Positions 7,851 to 15,629 of a DNA stretch of 64,000 nucleotides are shown here, piece after piece; positions within the stretch are counted from its first letter, which is position 1, and the number at the start of each line of letters is the position of its first letter. A program made the position numbers and the translations under genes. Origin of the DNA: Pseudomonas pergaminensis (GTDB lineage Bacteria; Pseudomonadota; Gammaproteobacteria; Pseudomonadales; Pseudomonadaceae); assembly GCF_024112395.2 (NCBI RefSeq), contig NZ_CP078013.2, positions 2,232,001-2,296,000 on the forward strand, given 5' to 3'. The notes under the pieces are model-generated. The model ran no database searches. It had not been told where the DNA came from and worked only from the letters and a program-made list of their open reading frames with translations.

Positions 7851-9074
7851 GTGAACACACTTGGTTACCCGGAGCGGCTTAAACGCAACGATCAAAGCTC
7901 GCAAGTTTGGTGGGATTCATCGCCTGCCGTGTACCTGCCCTACAAACAACACCTGCTGGAAAAGTACCCGGCGGCGGCCACTTATATAGAAGCCTTGATG
8001 CCGGATGAATTCTCAGCGCCTTGGGGCTTGTGCAGCGTGACCACCAACCCTCGGTTGGTGACGGCCGTAATCCTCGAAAAGCGCGAGTATTGGTCTTCAC
8101 GCTTCAACCTGGCCAGCCTGTCTCCAGCTGAGTTGCGCAAGCAGCTGTACAACGAGGTCATCCTTGAAGGGGCTGCGACGCTCAAGCCGCGCTGGGTTCA
8201 ATCGGCCCAAGCCGAAGGTTGGATTTCCGCGCAAGTCGACCCGGTGGACGTGCGCTGCACCGAGCGCATGACCGCCAGGGGCCTGGAGCTGCAGCGCCTG
8301 GCGCCGAACGTGATGGTCAAGGTGCCGGGCAGCCTGGAAGGCATGGCAACCGTTGAACAACTGGTGGCCCAGGGCGGGTCGGTGAATATCACGTTCTGCT
8401 TCACGGTCGCCCAGTTCCAGACGGGTATCCAGGCCATCGAGCGCGGCAGGGCGACCGCGCGCAGCAACGGGATCGACACCAGCCACTGCAACTACGTCAT
8501 TACCTTCATGATTGGGCGCTTCGCCTGCCAGCCTGAATTCACGCTGCAAGCGGCGGAACGCGGCCTGGCATTGAGCGCCGAGGAGCTGCGCTGGGCCGAA
8601 CTGATGATCTACGAGCAGATCCAGGCGCTGGTGGCGGCCTCGACCGTGCCGGTCAAAACCCTGCTCTCGAGCATAAAGGTCGACGTGGACGAGCGGGGCA
8701 ACAAGCACTGCTGGCACCTGGAAAAAACCGGGCAGACGGCGACCTGCTACACGCTGACCCCGGAGGTGGTGGAGTTTCTGATCGAGCGCGAAAGCCACGG
8801 CAAACCGGTGGCGCCCGCCGTGCAGCCGCAGAAGCCGCCGGCGGCAACCTTCGCCAAGCTGATTCGCATCCCGTATTTCTACGAAGCCTACTTTGTCGAC
8901 AGCATCGAGCCGTATGACTTCGGCAACCACGAAGCCTTCATCAACGCCTGCAACGAGGCCAACAGTGCGCACCGACGCCTGGCCGACTACTGCGTTCGGC
9001 TTTGCCCGGTGACCAAACCCTTCAAGCGCGCACTCAATGCGTTGCTCGCCGCCGAATTCGGGGTGATCGCATGA
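7851..9074 (+). CDS. Transaldolase-like enzyme
   Basis: A 407-residue protein with transaldolase-family hallmarks: SVTTNP near residue 62 and the Schiff-base region NVMVKVPGSLEG with Lys157, followed by GSVNITFCFTVAQF. Transaldolases transfer a dihydroxyacetone unit between aldehydes, so this enzyme could lengthen or build a sugar-like carbon skeleton. It is much longer than the short transaldolases of about 220 residues and has a C-terminal part (about 300-407) that does not look like the TalA/TalB core. I chose the GTG at 7851 because GGGAGGAGG lies directly upstream; the frame stays open further upstream but that part overlaps the HAD gene. The stop overlaps the next start (ATGA). Confidence 0.8.
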   Translation: MNTLGYPERLKRNDQSSQVWWDSSPAVYLPYKQHLLEKYPAAATYIEALMPDEFSAPWGLCSVTTNPRLVTAVILEKREYWSSRFNLASLSPAELRKQLYNEVILEGAATLKPRWVQSAQAEGWISAQVDPVDVRCTERMTARGLELQRLAPNVMVKVPGSLEGMATVEQLVAQGGSVNITFCFTVAQFQTGIQAIERGRATARSNGIDTSHCNYVITFMIGRFACQPEFTLQAAERGLALSAEELRWAELMIYEQIQALVAASTVPVKTLLSSIKVDVDERGNKHCWHLEKTGQTATCYTLTPEVVEFLIERESHGKPVAPAVQPQKPPAATFAKLIRIPYFYEAYFVDSIEPYDFGNHEAFINACNEANSAHRRLADYCVRLCPVTKPFKRALNALLAAEFGVIA

Positions 9075-9799
9075 ACCGTATGATCGGGTTATGGGCCCAT
9101 CCACGTTCGCGCTCCACCGTGCTGGAGCGTGTGTTTATCGAGCGGGGGGACTTCGAGGTCTTTCATGAACCCTTTGCGCACATGGCCTTTTCCGAGGACT
9201 CGGCGATTCCTTCGGATGAGTGGGATCACAGTTTGCCCACGACTTACGAGGGTATAAAAGAGCATCTTCTCAAGGCCCGCGAGCGCACTAACGTGTTTCA
9301 CAAAGATATGTGCTACCACTGCCTGGATGACTTGAAAGTGGATGTCGACTTTCTTGCGCAACAGGACAATGTCTTTCTGATTCGCGAACCCGCCAGCAGT
9401 ATTATTTCCCATCATCGGGTGCACCCCGATATGCCGTTGCAGGCCATTGGGCATAAAGCGCTGTATGACATATTTTGTGTGGTCACCAAACTAACCGGAA
9501 AAGTGCCTTATGTGATTAATGCCGATGATCTGGCGGCCGACCCGGAGCGAGTTATTCGCAAACTCTGCGATCACCTGAGTATTGAGTTTTTGCCACAGGC
9601 CATGACATGGAAACGTGAATGTCCACAACAATGGAAAACCTGGCGCAGTTGGCACGTGGCGGCAGAAAACAGTGAGCGTATTGTGTCGCCGGATAATCAA
9701 CCGGTTGATGTGCAGGCATTCGAACAGTTTCCGAAGTTAAAAGCGATGTATGAATACCATCGGACCTTTTACGCGCGCATGAATGAGTTTTGTCAATAA
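9071..9799 (+). CDS. Sulfotransferase-family protein
   Basis: A 242-residue protein whose N-terminus, GLWAHPRSRSTVLERVF, is the 5'-phosphosulfate-binding loop of PAPS-dependent sulfotransferases (P-R-S-x-S/T-T pattern). A second conserved element, FLIREPASSIISHHR near residue 105, resembles the 3'-phosphate-binding RdPrd.v.S motif. It should transfer sulfate from PAPS to a hydroxyl or amine of a small molecule in the cytosol. A dedicated APS kinase is encoded at the end of the same gene run, which fits the need for PAPS. It starts in a 4-bp ATGA overlap with the transaldolase-like gene and is locally AT-richer than its neighbours. The acceptor is unknown. Sulfation could be final decoration or could create a leaving group. 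Confidence 0.78.
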   Translation: MNRMIGLWAHPRSRSTVLERVFIERGDFEVFHEPFAHMAFSEDSAIPSDEWDHSLPTTYEGIKEHLLKARERTNVFHKDMCYHCLDDLKVDVDFLAQQDNVFLIREPASSIISHHRVHPDMPLQAIGHKALYDIFCVVTKLTGKVPYVINADDLAADPERVIRKLCDHLSIEFLPQAMTWKRECPQQWKTWRSWHVAAENSERIVSPDNQPVDVQAFEQFPKLKAMYEYHRTFYARMNEFCQ

Positions 9800-9809
9800 G
9801 GATTGTTGT

Positions 9810-10535
9810 ATGAAGAAGCTGATTGTGACCGGAGCGGCCAACGGAATTGGTCGGGCAACTGTTGAAATGGCGATACAGCAGGGCTACTTCGTTATTGGTG
9901 CGGACAAGGATGCCGAGGGGCTTGAAGTGTTGCAGGGACTTTATGGCCCCGATGTATTCGACGCGCAGGTTGCCGACTTTTCCGATATGGCCGTTATCAA
10001 GGGTTTTATTCCGGCCCTGTATGAACGCCATGCGACTATTTATGGGTTAGTCAATAACGCCGGTATTTATCACGGCAAAAGTGTCTATGCCTATTCCGAT
10101 GAGCAGATAGACGAGATCCTCACCGTCAACCTCAAGGCCCTGGTCTATCTCTCCAAGGACTTCGCCGAGCGGGAAATGCAGCACGAAGCCCCACGCAGCA
10201 TCGTCAACATCGCTTCGGTGGCCGGTGAGGTGGGCAGCTGCGACGCCCTCTACGGTGCCACCAAGGCGGCGGTGATCGGCCTGACCAAGGCCAACGCCTG
10301 GAACTTCGCCCCGTTCGTGCGGGTGAACGTGGTGTCCCCGGCGCTGATCCACGAAACCGCCATCTACGGCACCATCCCCGAATATCGCCGTGCCGAGTAC
10401 GCCCGCCAGGAGGTCCTCAAGGACCCGATCCTGCCCAGTGGGGTGGCCGAGGTCATCTTGCTGCTGGTCGGCGATGCCATGCGTCACATCACCGGCCGGG
10501 TAATTCCGGTCGACAACGGAGCCTACCCACGGTGA
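9810..10535 (+). CDS. SDR-family oxidoreductase
   Basis: A 241-residue short-chain dehydrogenase/reductase. It shows the TGAANGIG cofactor loop at residues 7-14, VNNAGIYHG for the NNAG motif, NIASVAGEVGS with the catalytic Ser, and LYGATKAAVIG with Tyr and Lys. The C-terminal part ends VIPVDNGAYPR. It would oxidise or reduce an alcohol/ketone in the pathway. The start at 9810 has AAGGA upstream; an in-frame ATG at 9783 lies inside the sulfotransferase gene. The first 250 bp are AT-rich like the preceding gene, and the composition then rises sharply. It overlaps the next gene by 4 bp. Confidence 0.83.
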   Translation: MKKLIVTGAANGIGRATVEMAIQQGYFVIGADKDAEGLEVLQGLYGPDVFDAQVADFSDMAVIKGFIPALYERHATIYGLVNNAGIYHGKSVYAYSDEQIDEILTVNLKALVYLSKDFAEREMQHEAPRSIVNIASVAGEVGSCDALYGATKAAVIGLTKANAWNFAPFVRVNVVSPALIHETAIYGTIPEYRRAEYARQEVLKDPILPSGVAEVILLLVGDAMRHITGRVIPVDNGAYPR

Positions 10536-11668
10536 GCCATTCCATGCGCAAGAAAAAGCTGCTGCTGGTGGGCGCCGGCAACCTGTGCCTGCAGATCCTC
10601 AAGATTCTGGGGCCAAAAAACGCCTTCGAGTTTGTGGTGCTTGGCCGCAATGAAGAGGTGACGCTGCGGTTGTGCAACCTGGTGGCGCTGTCGTGTGCGC
10701 AGCTGGGGCAATTCATCGCGATCAAGCCGGTGATTGCCGACCTCACGGACATCGGCAAGGTCGCGCAGCTGCTGCGCGAAGAGGCGCCGGACATGCTGGT
10801 GAACTGCGCGTCGCTGCAGTCATGGCGGGTCATCACCGGGTTGCCCAAGCTGTCATTCGAAAAGCTCGACCAGGCCCAGTTCGGCCCCTGGCTGCCCATG
10901 CACCTGACGTTGATGCACTGCCTGATGCAAGCGGTAAAAGCCTCCGGCATCACGACGAAGACCGTCAATGCAGCGTTCCCGGATGCGGTCAATCCGATCC
11001 TGGCGCGCATCGGCCTGGCGCCGGACATCGGCGTGGGCAACGTGGCCAATCTGGTCCCGGCGGTGCGTCTGTCCATTGCCCGTCTGATGGAATGTGCGCC
11101 CGCCGATGTGCAGGTGCAGCTTTATGCCCAGCATTACTTCAGCCACTACGTGCCGCGCGGTGGTCTGCCTCCACGTGCCAGCTATCGCCTGTTGCACGAG
11201 GTGCGCGACCGACCGGACGTGGCGCGCCTGCCGGCCGAGGCGATTTTCTCAACGGTGAAGTCCGAGTACCGCCGCCTGGGCGGGGTGGACGGGCAGTTTC
11301 TCACCGCGTGTTCTGCGGTCACGGTCATCGAAGGGCTGTTCTCGCCCACGCCGGTGCTGGTGCATGCGCCGGGTCCTCTCGGGCTGCCGGGCGGGTACCC
11401 GGTGCGGCTGCACGATGGACGGATCGAGGTGCAGTTCTCCGAGGCCTGCCCCCAGGACGATGCGGTGCGCCTCAATACCATCTGCCAGAGCCAGGACGGC
11501 ATCGACGAAATCCACTGCGATGGTTCGGTCACCTACAACCCGCAGTGCATGGCCGTCATGCAATCGATGCTGGGCTATGCCAAGCACACCATGTCCATCG
11601 AGCAGTCCGCCGAGTTTGCCCGCGAGTTGGCGAGCAAATACTTGTCCTTCAAAAATTCAACCTGGTAG
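10532..11668 (+). CDS. Saccharopine dehydrogenase-like NAD(P)-binding reductase
   Basis: A 378-residue protein that starts with a Rossmann motif, LLLVGAGNLCLQIL (about residues 10-23), followed by PDMLVNCAS near residue 90, the arrangement seen in saccharopine dehydrogenase-type reductases. The remainder is a poorly recognisable catalytic domain with an internal AAFPDAVNPIL segment and a C-terminal helical end. Such enzymes join or release an amine and a keto compound using NAD(P)H, so reductive amination or imine reduction of a pathway intermediate is possible. The GTG at 10532 overlaps the preceding stop (GTGA); an ATG four codons later is an alternative. Assignment rests mainly on the N-terminal half. 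Confidence 0.62.
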   Translation: MSHSMRKKKLLLVGAGNLCLQILKILGPKNAFEFVVLGRNEEVTLRLCNLVALSCAQLGQFIAIKPVIADLTDIGKVAQLLREEAPDMLVNCASLQSWRVITGLPKLSFEKLDQAQFGPWLPMHLTLMHCLMQAVKASGITTKTVNAAFPDAVNPILARIGLAPDIGVGNVANLVPAVRLSIARLMECAPADVQVQLYAQHYFSHYVPRGGLPPRASYRLLHEVRDRPDVARLPAEAIFSTVKSEYRRLGGVDGQFLTACSAVTVIEGLFSPTPVLVHAPGPLGLPGGYPVRLHDGRIEVQFSEACPQDDAVRLNTICQSQDGIDEIHCDGSVTYNPQCMAVMQSMLGYAKHTMSIEQSAEFARELASKYLSFKNSTW

Positions 11669-11675
11669 GTGTGTG

Positions 11676-12446
11676 ATGAATCAGATGTCGGGGCGCAAGC
11701 ACAACGAAGTTGCCAGTTATGCCACGCAGTATTCGGCGGATTTTGTCGAGCGTTGGGATGAGTTGATTGATTGGGAAAAACGCAAGATAGGGGAGGACGG
11801 CTTCTTTGAACACTTGCTGCGACGCCACGGCGTGAAGTCGGTGATCGACGTTTCGACGGGCAGTGGCTTTCATGCTGTGCAGCTCAAGCAGGCGGGGTTT
11901 GATGTGGTCGCCACCGATGGCAGCAGCACCATGTTGACCAAGGCGCGGGCGAACTTTCGCAAACATGGCCTGGACATCCAGTCCCATTATCGGGACTGGC
12001 ACTCACTGGACGCCCAGGAGCTTGGCCAGTTCGATGCGGTGGTGTGCCTGGGCAGTTCGCTGTGCCATGTGTTCGCCGCGCACGACCGGCTGCAGGTGCT
12101 GGCGAAATTCAGGGCCTTGCTCAAGCCGGGCGGCCTGCTGATTGTGGACCAGCGCAATTTCTTCGCCATCCGTGCCGGCAAATTCAAAGCCAGCGGCCAT
12201 TACTACTACTGCGGTACGAACGCTTCGGTGAGCCTGGGACAGGTCGATGAGCACCTGTGTGAGTTCATCTATTCCTTCGATAACCAGGAGCAGTACAGGC
12301 TGCAGGTTTATCCGCTGTTGCCGGGGGAGTTGAAGGGAGAAGTACTCAAGTCCGGATTTACCGACCATGAGAGCTACGGTGATTTCGAACGTGACTACGA
12401 CATGATGGATTGTGATTTCGTCATCCACACTGCGCGCGCCGAATAA
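11676..12446 (+). CDS. Glycine/sarcosine N-methyltransferase-like SAM enzyme
   Basis: A 256-residue class I methyltransferase. Motif I is VIDVSTGSGFHAVQL, followed by the acidic ribose-binding VVATDGS. The segments AVVCLGSSLCHV and GGLLIVDQRNFFAI, with a following YYYCGTNASV, match the layout of glycine N-methyltransferases (VICLGNSFAHL, GGLLVIDHRNY, NIYY). Such enzymes methylate amino groups of glycine, sarcosine or related small molecules. The ATG at 11676 lies 7 bp after the previous stop, behind AGGTG; the frame is open further upstream but that part shadows the reductase gene. In context it probably N-methylates the cluster product or a precursor amino acid. True substrate identity is unknown. 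Confidence 0.72.
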   Translation: MNQMSGRKHNEVASYATQYSADFVERWDELIDWEKRKIGEDGFFEHLLRRHGVKSVIDVSTGSGFHAVQLKQAGFDVVATDGSSTMLTKARANFRKHGLDIQSHYRDWHSLDAQELGQFDAVVCLGSSLCHVFAAHDRLQVLAKFRALLKPGGLLIVDQRNFFAIRAGKFKASGHYYYCGTNASVSLGQVDEHLCEFIYSFDNQEQYRLQVYPLLPGELKGEVLKSGFTDHESYGDFERDYDMMDCDFVIHTARAE

Positions 12447-12455
12447 GGAGGCTAG

Positions 12456-13685
12456 ATGAGCACACTCGTACAGAGCAATGCCCGCCCACTGGACAGCGTC
12501 GTGCTGGCGATCGTCCTCACCGGGTTCGTGGCCAGTACCTATGGCTTCGGGGTTTACCTGTTCGCCAACCTGGTGGTGGACATGCGCCGCGACATCGGCT
12601 TCGACTACACCACGGTGGGCCTGATCACCGGCGGCGCGCAGATCGGCTTCCTGCTGTTTTCATCGGTCACCAGTGTCATCAGCCGATATTTCGAGGGCTG
12701 GAAAATCAGCCTGGTCTCCACCGTGATGACCTCCCTGGCGTTGCTGGGCCTGAGCATCAGTCACAGTATCTGGTTGTCGGGCGCCTTGTTGATCCTGCTC
12801 GGCGGCTGCTCCGCGTCGGTGTATATCCCATTGGCGGAGATCGTCACCAAGGGTTTCAGCCCGGGCAATCGCTCGCGGGTCATGGGGCTGATCTCCAGCG
12901 GCACCAGCTATGGCGTGTTCATCAATGGCTTGCTGGTGTCGTTCCTGACCTTGAATGGCGGCTGGCGCTCGATCTGGCTCACCGCCGGGCTGATCTCGGT
13001 AGCCCTGTGCGTGGTGGCCTGGTTTCTGTTGCGCAACCTGTCGGCAAGCCAGGACACCGGGTTCGCCGGGGAGCGCGCCAGTGCGTCGGACAGCCACCAA
13101 CCTTGGCTCAGCCGCTCGTTGTACCTGACCTGGGTCATCGCTTTTCTCAATGGCATGGCGCTGCTGCCGTTCCAGACTTACCTGGCGCCGTTCCTTCGCG
13201 ATGAATTGGGCGTGTCGGTACGGGATGCCGGCTTTGTGTGGACCACTATCGGCGCCGTGGGCATGGCGTCGGGGTTCCTGGTGGGATGGATTGCCGACAA
13301 GGTGGGCGTGCGGGCGTCGCTGGCGATGTGTTTCCTGAGCGCGGGGCTGGCTGCCACGCTGGTGTTCAGTTTCAACAGCCTTGCGCTGTTCTACCTGGCC
13401 GCGTTTTTGTTTGCGTTGGCGTTCTACCCCATCTTCGGGTTGGTCCCCAGTTACATCGGGCAGATCGTGCCGGTCAGCCGGCTGACCCAGGCCTTCGGCA
13501 TTGCCAACGTGTTGATCGGCCTGGGTGGCGTGTGCGGCAACTTCCTTGGCGGTTTTTCCAAGGACCTGACCGGGTCGTTCTCGACGGTCTACTGGGTGGT
13601 TGCGCTGTTGCTGTTCGTGCAATGCGTGATGGTGTTCATGTTGGGTAAACAGCCTGTTCCAGTGAGGGAGGGTGAGCGGTCATGA
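12456..13685 (+). CDS. MFS transporter of the sulfotransferase cluster
   Basis: A 409-residue major facilitator with about 12 hydrophobic segments, starting VVLAIVLTGFVASTYGFGVY and ending VYWVVALLLFVQCVMVFML. Signature positions include the loop between helices 2 and 3, and KGFSPGNRSRVMGLISSG between helices 4 and 5, which resembles the MFS motif found in YbfB/oxalate-formate-type carriers. An AAGGAGG Shine-Dalgarno precedes the ATG. Its position inside the gene run makes it the likely exporter (or importer) of the product. The stop overlaps the APS kinase start (4 bp). Confidence 0.82.
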   Translation: MSTLVQSNARPLDSVVLAIVLTGFVASTYGFGVYLFANLVVDMRRDIGFDYTTVGLITGGAQIGFLLFSSVTSVISRYFEGWKISLVSTVMTSLALLGLSISHSIWLSGALLILLGGCSASVYIPLAEIVTKGFSPGNRSRVMGLISSGTSYGVFINGLLVSFLTLNGGWRSIWLTAGLISVALCVVAWFLLRNLSASQDTGFAGERASASDSHQPWLSRSLYLTWVIAFLNGMALLPFQTYLAPFLRDELGVSVRDAGFVWTTIGAVGMASGFLVGWIADKVGVRASLAMCFLSAGLAATLVFSFNSLALFYLAAFLFALAFYPIFGLVPSYIGQIVPVSRLTQAFGIANVLIGLGGVCGNFLGGFSKDLTGSFSTVYWVVALLLFVQCVMVFMLGKQPVPVREGERS

Positions 13686-14296
13686 GTTATTTTCCTGAGC
13701 GTCCAAACCAGAATCTGCACGCGTTTGCGTTCAGCCACCGGCGTGGCGAACACGCGCGGATACAGCACAAGCCGGCGGTGATCTGGATGACCGGCATCTC
13801 CGCGTCCGGCAAGTCGACCATCGCCGATGCGCTGGACCTCGCCCTGCAGGAACAGGGGCGGATCACCGCGATTATTGATGGCGACTCGGTACGTGGCGGG
13901 CTGTGCCGGGACCTGGGTTTTACCGACAGCGACCGTGACGAGAATATCCGGCGGGTCGCCGAGGTCGCGCGATTGATGCTGGAGGCGGGGCTGATCGTGA
14001 TCGTGGCGCTGATCTCACCGTCGTCGGCCAGCCGCCACTACGCGCGCTCGATCATCGGCAATGAGTTTTTTGTCGAAGTGCACGTGGACGCGCCCTTGGC
14101 AACCGCCGAACAACGCGACCCCAAGGGCCTGTATAAAAAAGCCCGCGCGGGGTTGATCAAGAACTTCACTGGTATCGACTCCCGCTATGACGTGCCGGTG
14201 TTTCCGGAAGTGCACCTGAATACCCAGGCGCTTTCAGTGGAAGAGTCGGTCGCAACGATTCTTGACTGGGTGGCGCATAACGACGATCGCAACTAG
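13682..14296 (+). CDS. cysC: Adenylylsulfate (APS) kinase, stand-alone
   Basis: A 204-residue APS kinase. The P-loop is GISASGKST (residues 38-46), slightly changed from the usual GLSGSGKST. It is followed by DGDSVRGGLCRDLGF (67-80 region), FTDSDRDENIRRVAEVA and LISPSSASR, all characteristic of CysC, then the lid region DPKGLYKKARAG. It phosphorylates APS to PAPS, the sulfate donor for sulfotransferases. Pseudomonas normally carries this activity as the C-terminal part of a CysNC fusion for sulfate assimilation, so a separate cysC joined to a sulfotransferase operon suggests dedicated PAPS supply. It overlaps the transporter gene by 4 bp and ends the operon. Confidence 0.88.
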   Translation: MSYFPERPNQNLHAFAFSHRRGEHARIQHKPAVIWMTGISASGKSTIADALDLALQEQGRITAIIDGDSVRGGLCRDLGFTDSDRDENIRRVAEVARLMLEAGLIVIVALISPSSASRHYARSIIGNEFFVEVHVDAPLATAEQRDPKGLYKKARAGLIKNFTGIDSRYDVPVFPEVHLNTQALSVEESVATILDWVAHNDDRN

Positions 14297-14392
14297 CCGT
14301 CTGTCTTTGCGTCGTGGGGGCAGTGTTTGCAACGCGAAAAAACAAGGTAATCTGCGCCATCGCACGGAGAACGCGTTTTTTCAGGAGCAGGC

Positions 14393-15037
14393 ATGACACA
14401 TTTTACGGGCACTGCAAAATCGATCCGTCTGATTGGTGGGGCCCGGGTATTGGACTTTATCAATACCACCAACGGCCGTCGTCCCGGCACGGCGCTCAAG
14501 GTCATGGAAGAACGGCTCACCAGTTTTCAGTTCTTCTTTGAATGGGCGTTGCATGCCGCGCTGATCTCCCCCCGGGAGTTTGACGACTATAAGCCGATGG
14601 TGTTTGAGCCATCGATGGCGTACCAGCCGAACCTTGACGCGATCATCGCGTTCAGGGAATGCCTGTACGCCGTTTTCTACCCGTTGTCGTTGCAAGGTGC
14701 TGCGCCCGATGGCGCCTTGCAACAGGTCAACGAGACTTTCCAGCAGGGCGTTGCCCGTCGGGTGCTGCGTTCTGTCGAAGGCAAGCCTGCCTGGGGGTGG
14801 ATGCCCTGCACCACTACGCAAGAGCTGACGGCCATGGTACTGGGGCGCCTGGCGATAGAGGCCACGCAATTACTGGTATCCGGTGATCTGCACGCGTTGC
14901 GCAGTTGTGGCGCCACGGACTGCGATTGGGTGTTCCTCGACATCTCCAAGAATAAACAGCGCAAGTGGTGCCAGATGAGCGTGTGTGGCAGCCGGGAGAA
15001 GCTCAGCCGTCTCAAGCAGGTGGCGAGCCCGCAATAG
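14393..15037 (+). CDS. ABATE-domain, CGNR zinc-finger regulator
   Basis: A 214-residue protein of the CGNR zinc-finger family. The N-terminal ABATE-type segment is seen in RVLDFINTTNGRR. The C-terminal zinc finger spans about residues 172-201, with two cysteines in CGATDCDWVFLD and two in KWCQMSVCGSREK. Such proteins are thought to bind DNA in response to stress or metabolites. It lies 96 bp after the APS kinase gene on the same strand and is the only regulator next to the cluster, so control of that cluster is a reasonable guess. Its own upstream gap has AGGAG close to the start. Confidence 0.78.
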   Translation: MTHFTGTAKSIRLIGGARVLDFINTTNGRRPGTALKVMEERLTSFQFFFEWALHAALISPREFDDYKPMVFEPSMAYQPNLDAIIAFRECLYAVFYPLSLQGAAPDGALQQVNETFQQGVARRVLRSVEGKPAWGWMPCTTTQELTAMVLGRLAIEATQLLVSGDLHALRSCGATDCDWVFLDISKNKQRKWCQMSVCGSREKLSRLKQVASPQ

Positions 15038-15079
15038 ATTCAACGCGGTGCCGCGTACGACGGGTAGCAATTGCTCCAC

Positions 15080-15101
15080 TTAATAGGAAGCATTACTATT
15101 C
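15080..15101 (+). promoter_or_regulatory. Fur-box-like element upstream of fecI
   Basis: The stretch ttaataggaagcattactat, continuing with t, forms an imperfect inverted repeat of the AATAnGAAnnATTnCTATT kind, close to Fur-box relatives found before Pseudomonas iron-starvation sigma genes. It lies about 30 bases before the fecI ATG. Assignment is by eye. Confidence 0.4.
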
Positions 15102-15128
15102 ACGCCCCGCCTCCCCAGTGCTCCCGCG

Positions 15129-15629
15129 ATGATCCCTCAGCCGCCCCGCAGAACAGGCTTTTTCGAACACTACGAAGAGTTGATCGGGACCTGGACGCGC
15201 CGCCTGAGAAACCGTCAGCAGGCCGAAGACCTGGCCCACGACACCTTTGTGCGAGTGCTGGAGTCAACCTCCTCTGAAGTAGAGCAACCGCGTGCCTATC
15301 TGCATCAAACGGCGCGCAATATCGCAGTGGACGCTTATCGACGCGAAGACCGTCGGGAAGCGATCACGCTGGAAGCCTTTGATCAGCGTTCGCCCCACAG
15401 TGGCGACCCGGAGCACTTCATGCACGCGATCCAGTTGGCGGACTCTATCGAGCGGGCCCTGGCCGAACTGCCACTCAACTGCCGCAAGATTTTCATCTGG
15501 CAGAAAATCGAGGGCCTGACCCAGCAGGAAATCGCTGCACGCCTGGGGCTGTCTAAAAACATGGTGGAAAAGTATATGATCCGCACCCTGCGGCATCTGC
15601 GCGACCGCCTGGACGCGATGGCGCCATGA
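15129..15629 (+). CDS. fecI: FecI-type ECF sigma factor
   Basis: A 166-residue extracytoplasmic-function sigma factor of the iron-starvation group. Region 2 includes RQQAEDLAHDTFVRVLE and the helix RAYLHQTARNIAVDAYRRED. Region 4 has LPLNCRKIFIWQKIEGLTQQ followed by a helix-turn-helix, IAARLGLSKNMVEKYMIR. It should direct RNA polymerase to the receptor gene downstream when the anti-sigma partner signals that the ferric ligand is bound. It overlaps fecR by 4 bp. Expression is probably set by Fur through the element just upstream. Confidence 0.9.
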   Translation: MIPQPPRRTGFFEHYEELIGTWTRRLRNRQQAEDLAHDTFVRVLESTSSEVEQPRAYLHQTARNIAVDAYRREDRREAITLEAFDQRSPHSGDPEHFMHAIQLADSIERALAELPLNCRKIFIWQKIEGLTQQEIAARLGLSKNMVEKYMIRTLRHLRDRLDAMAP

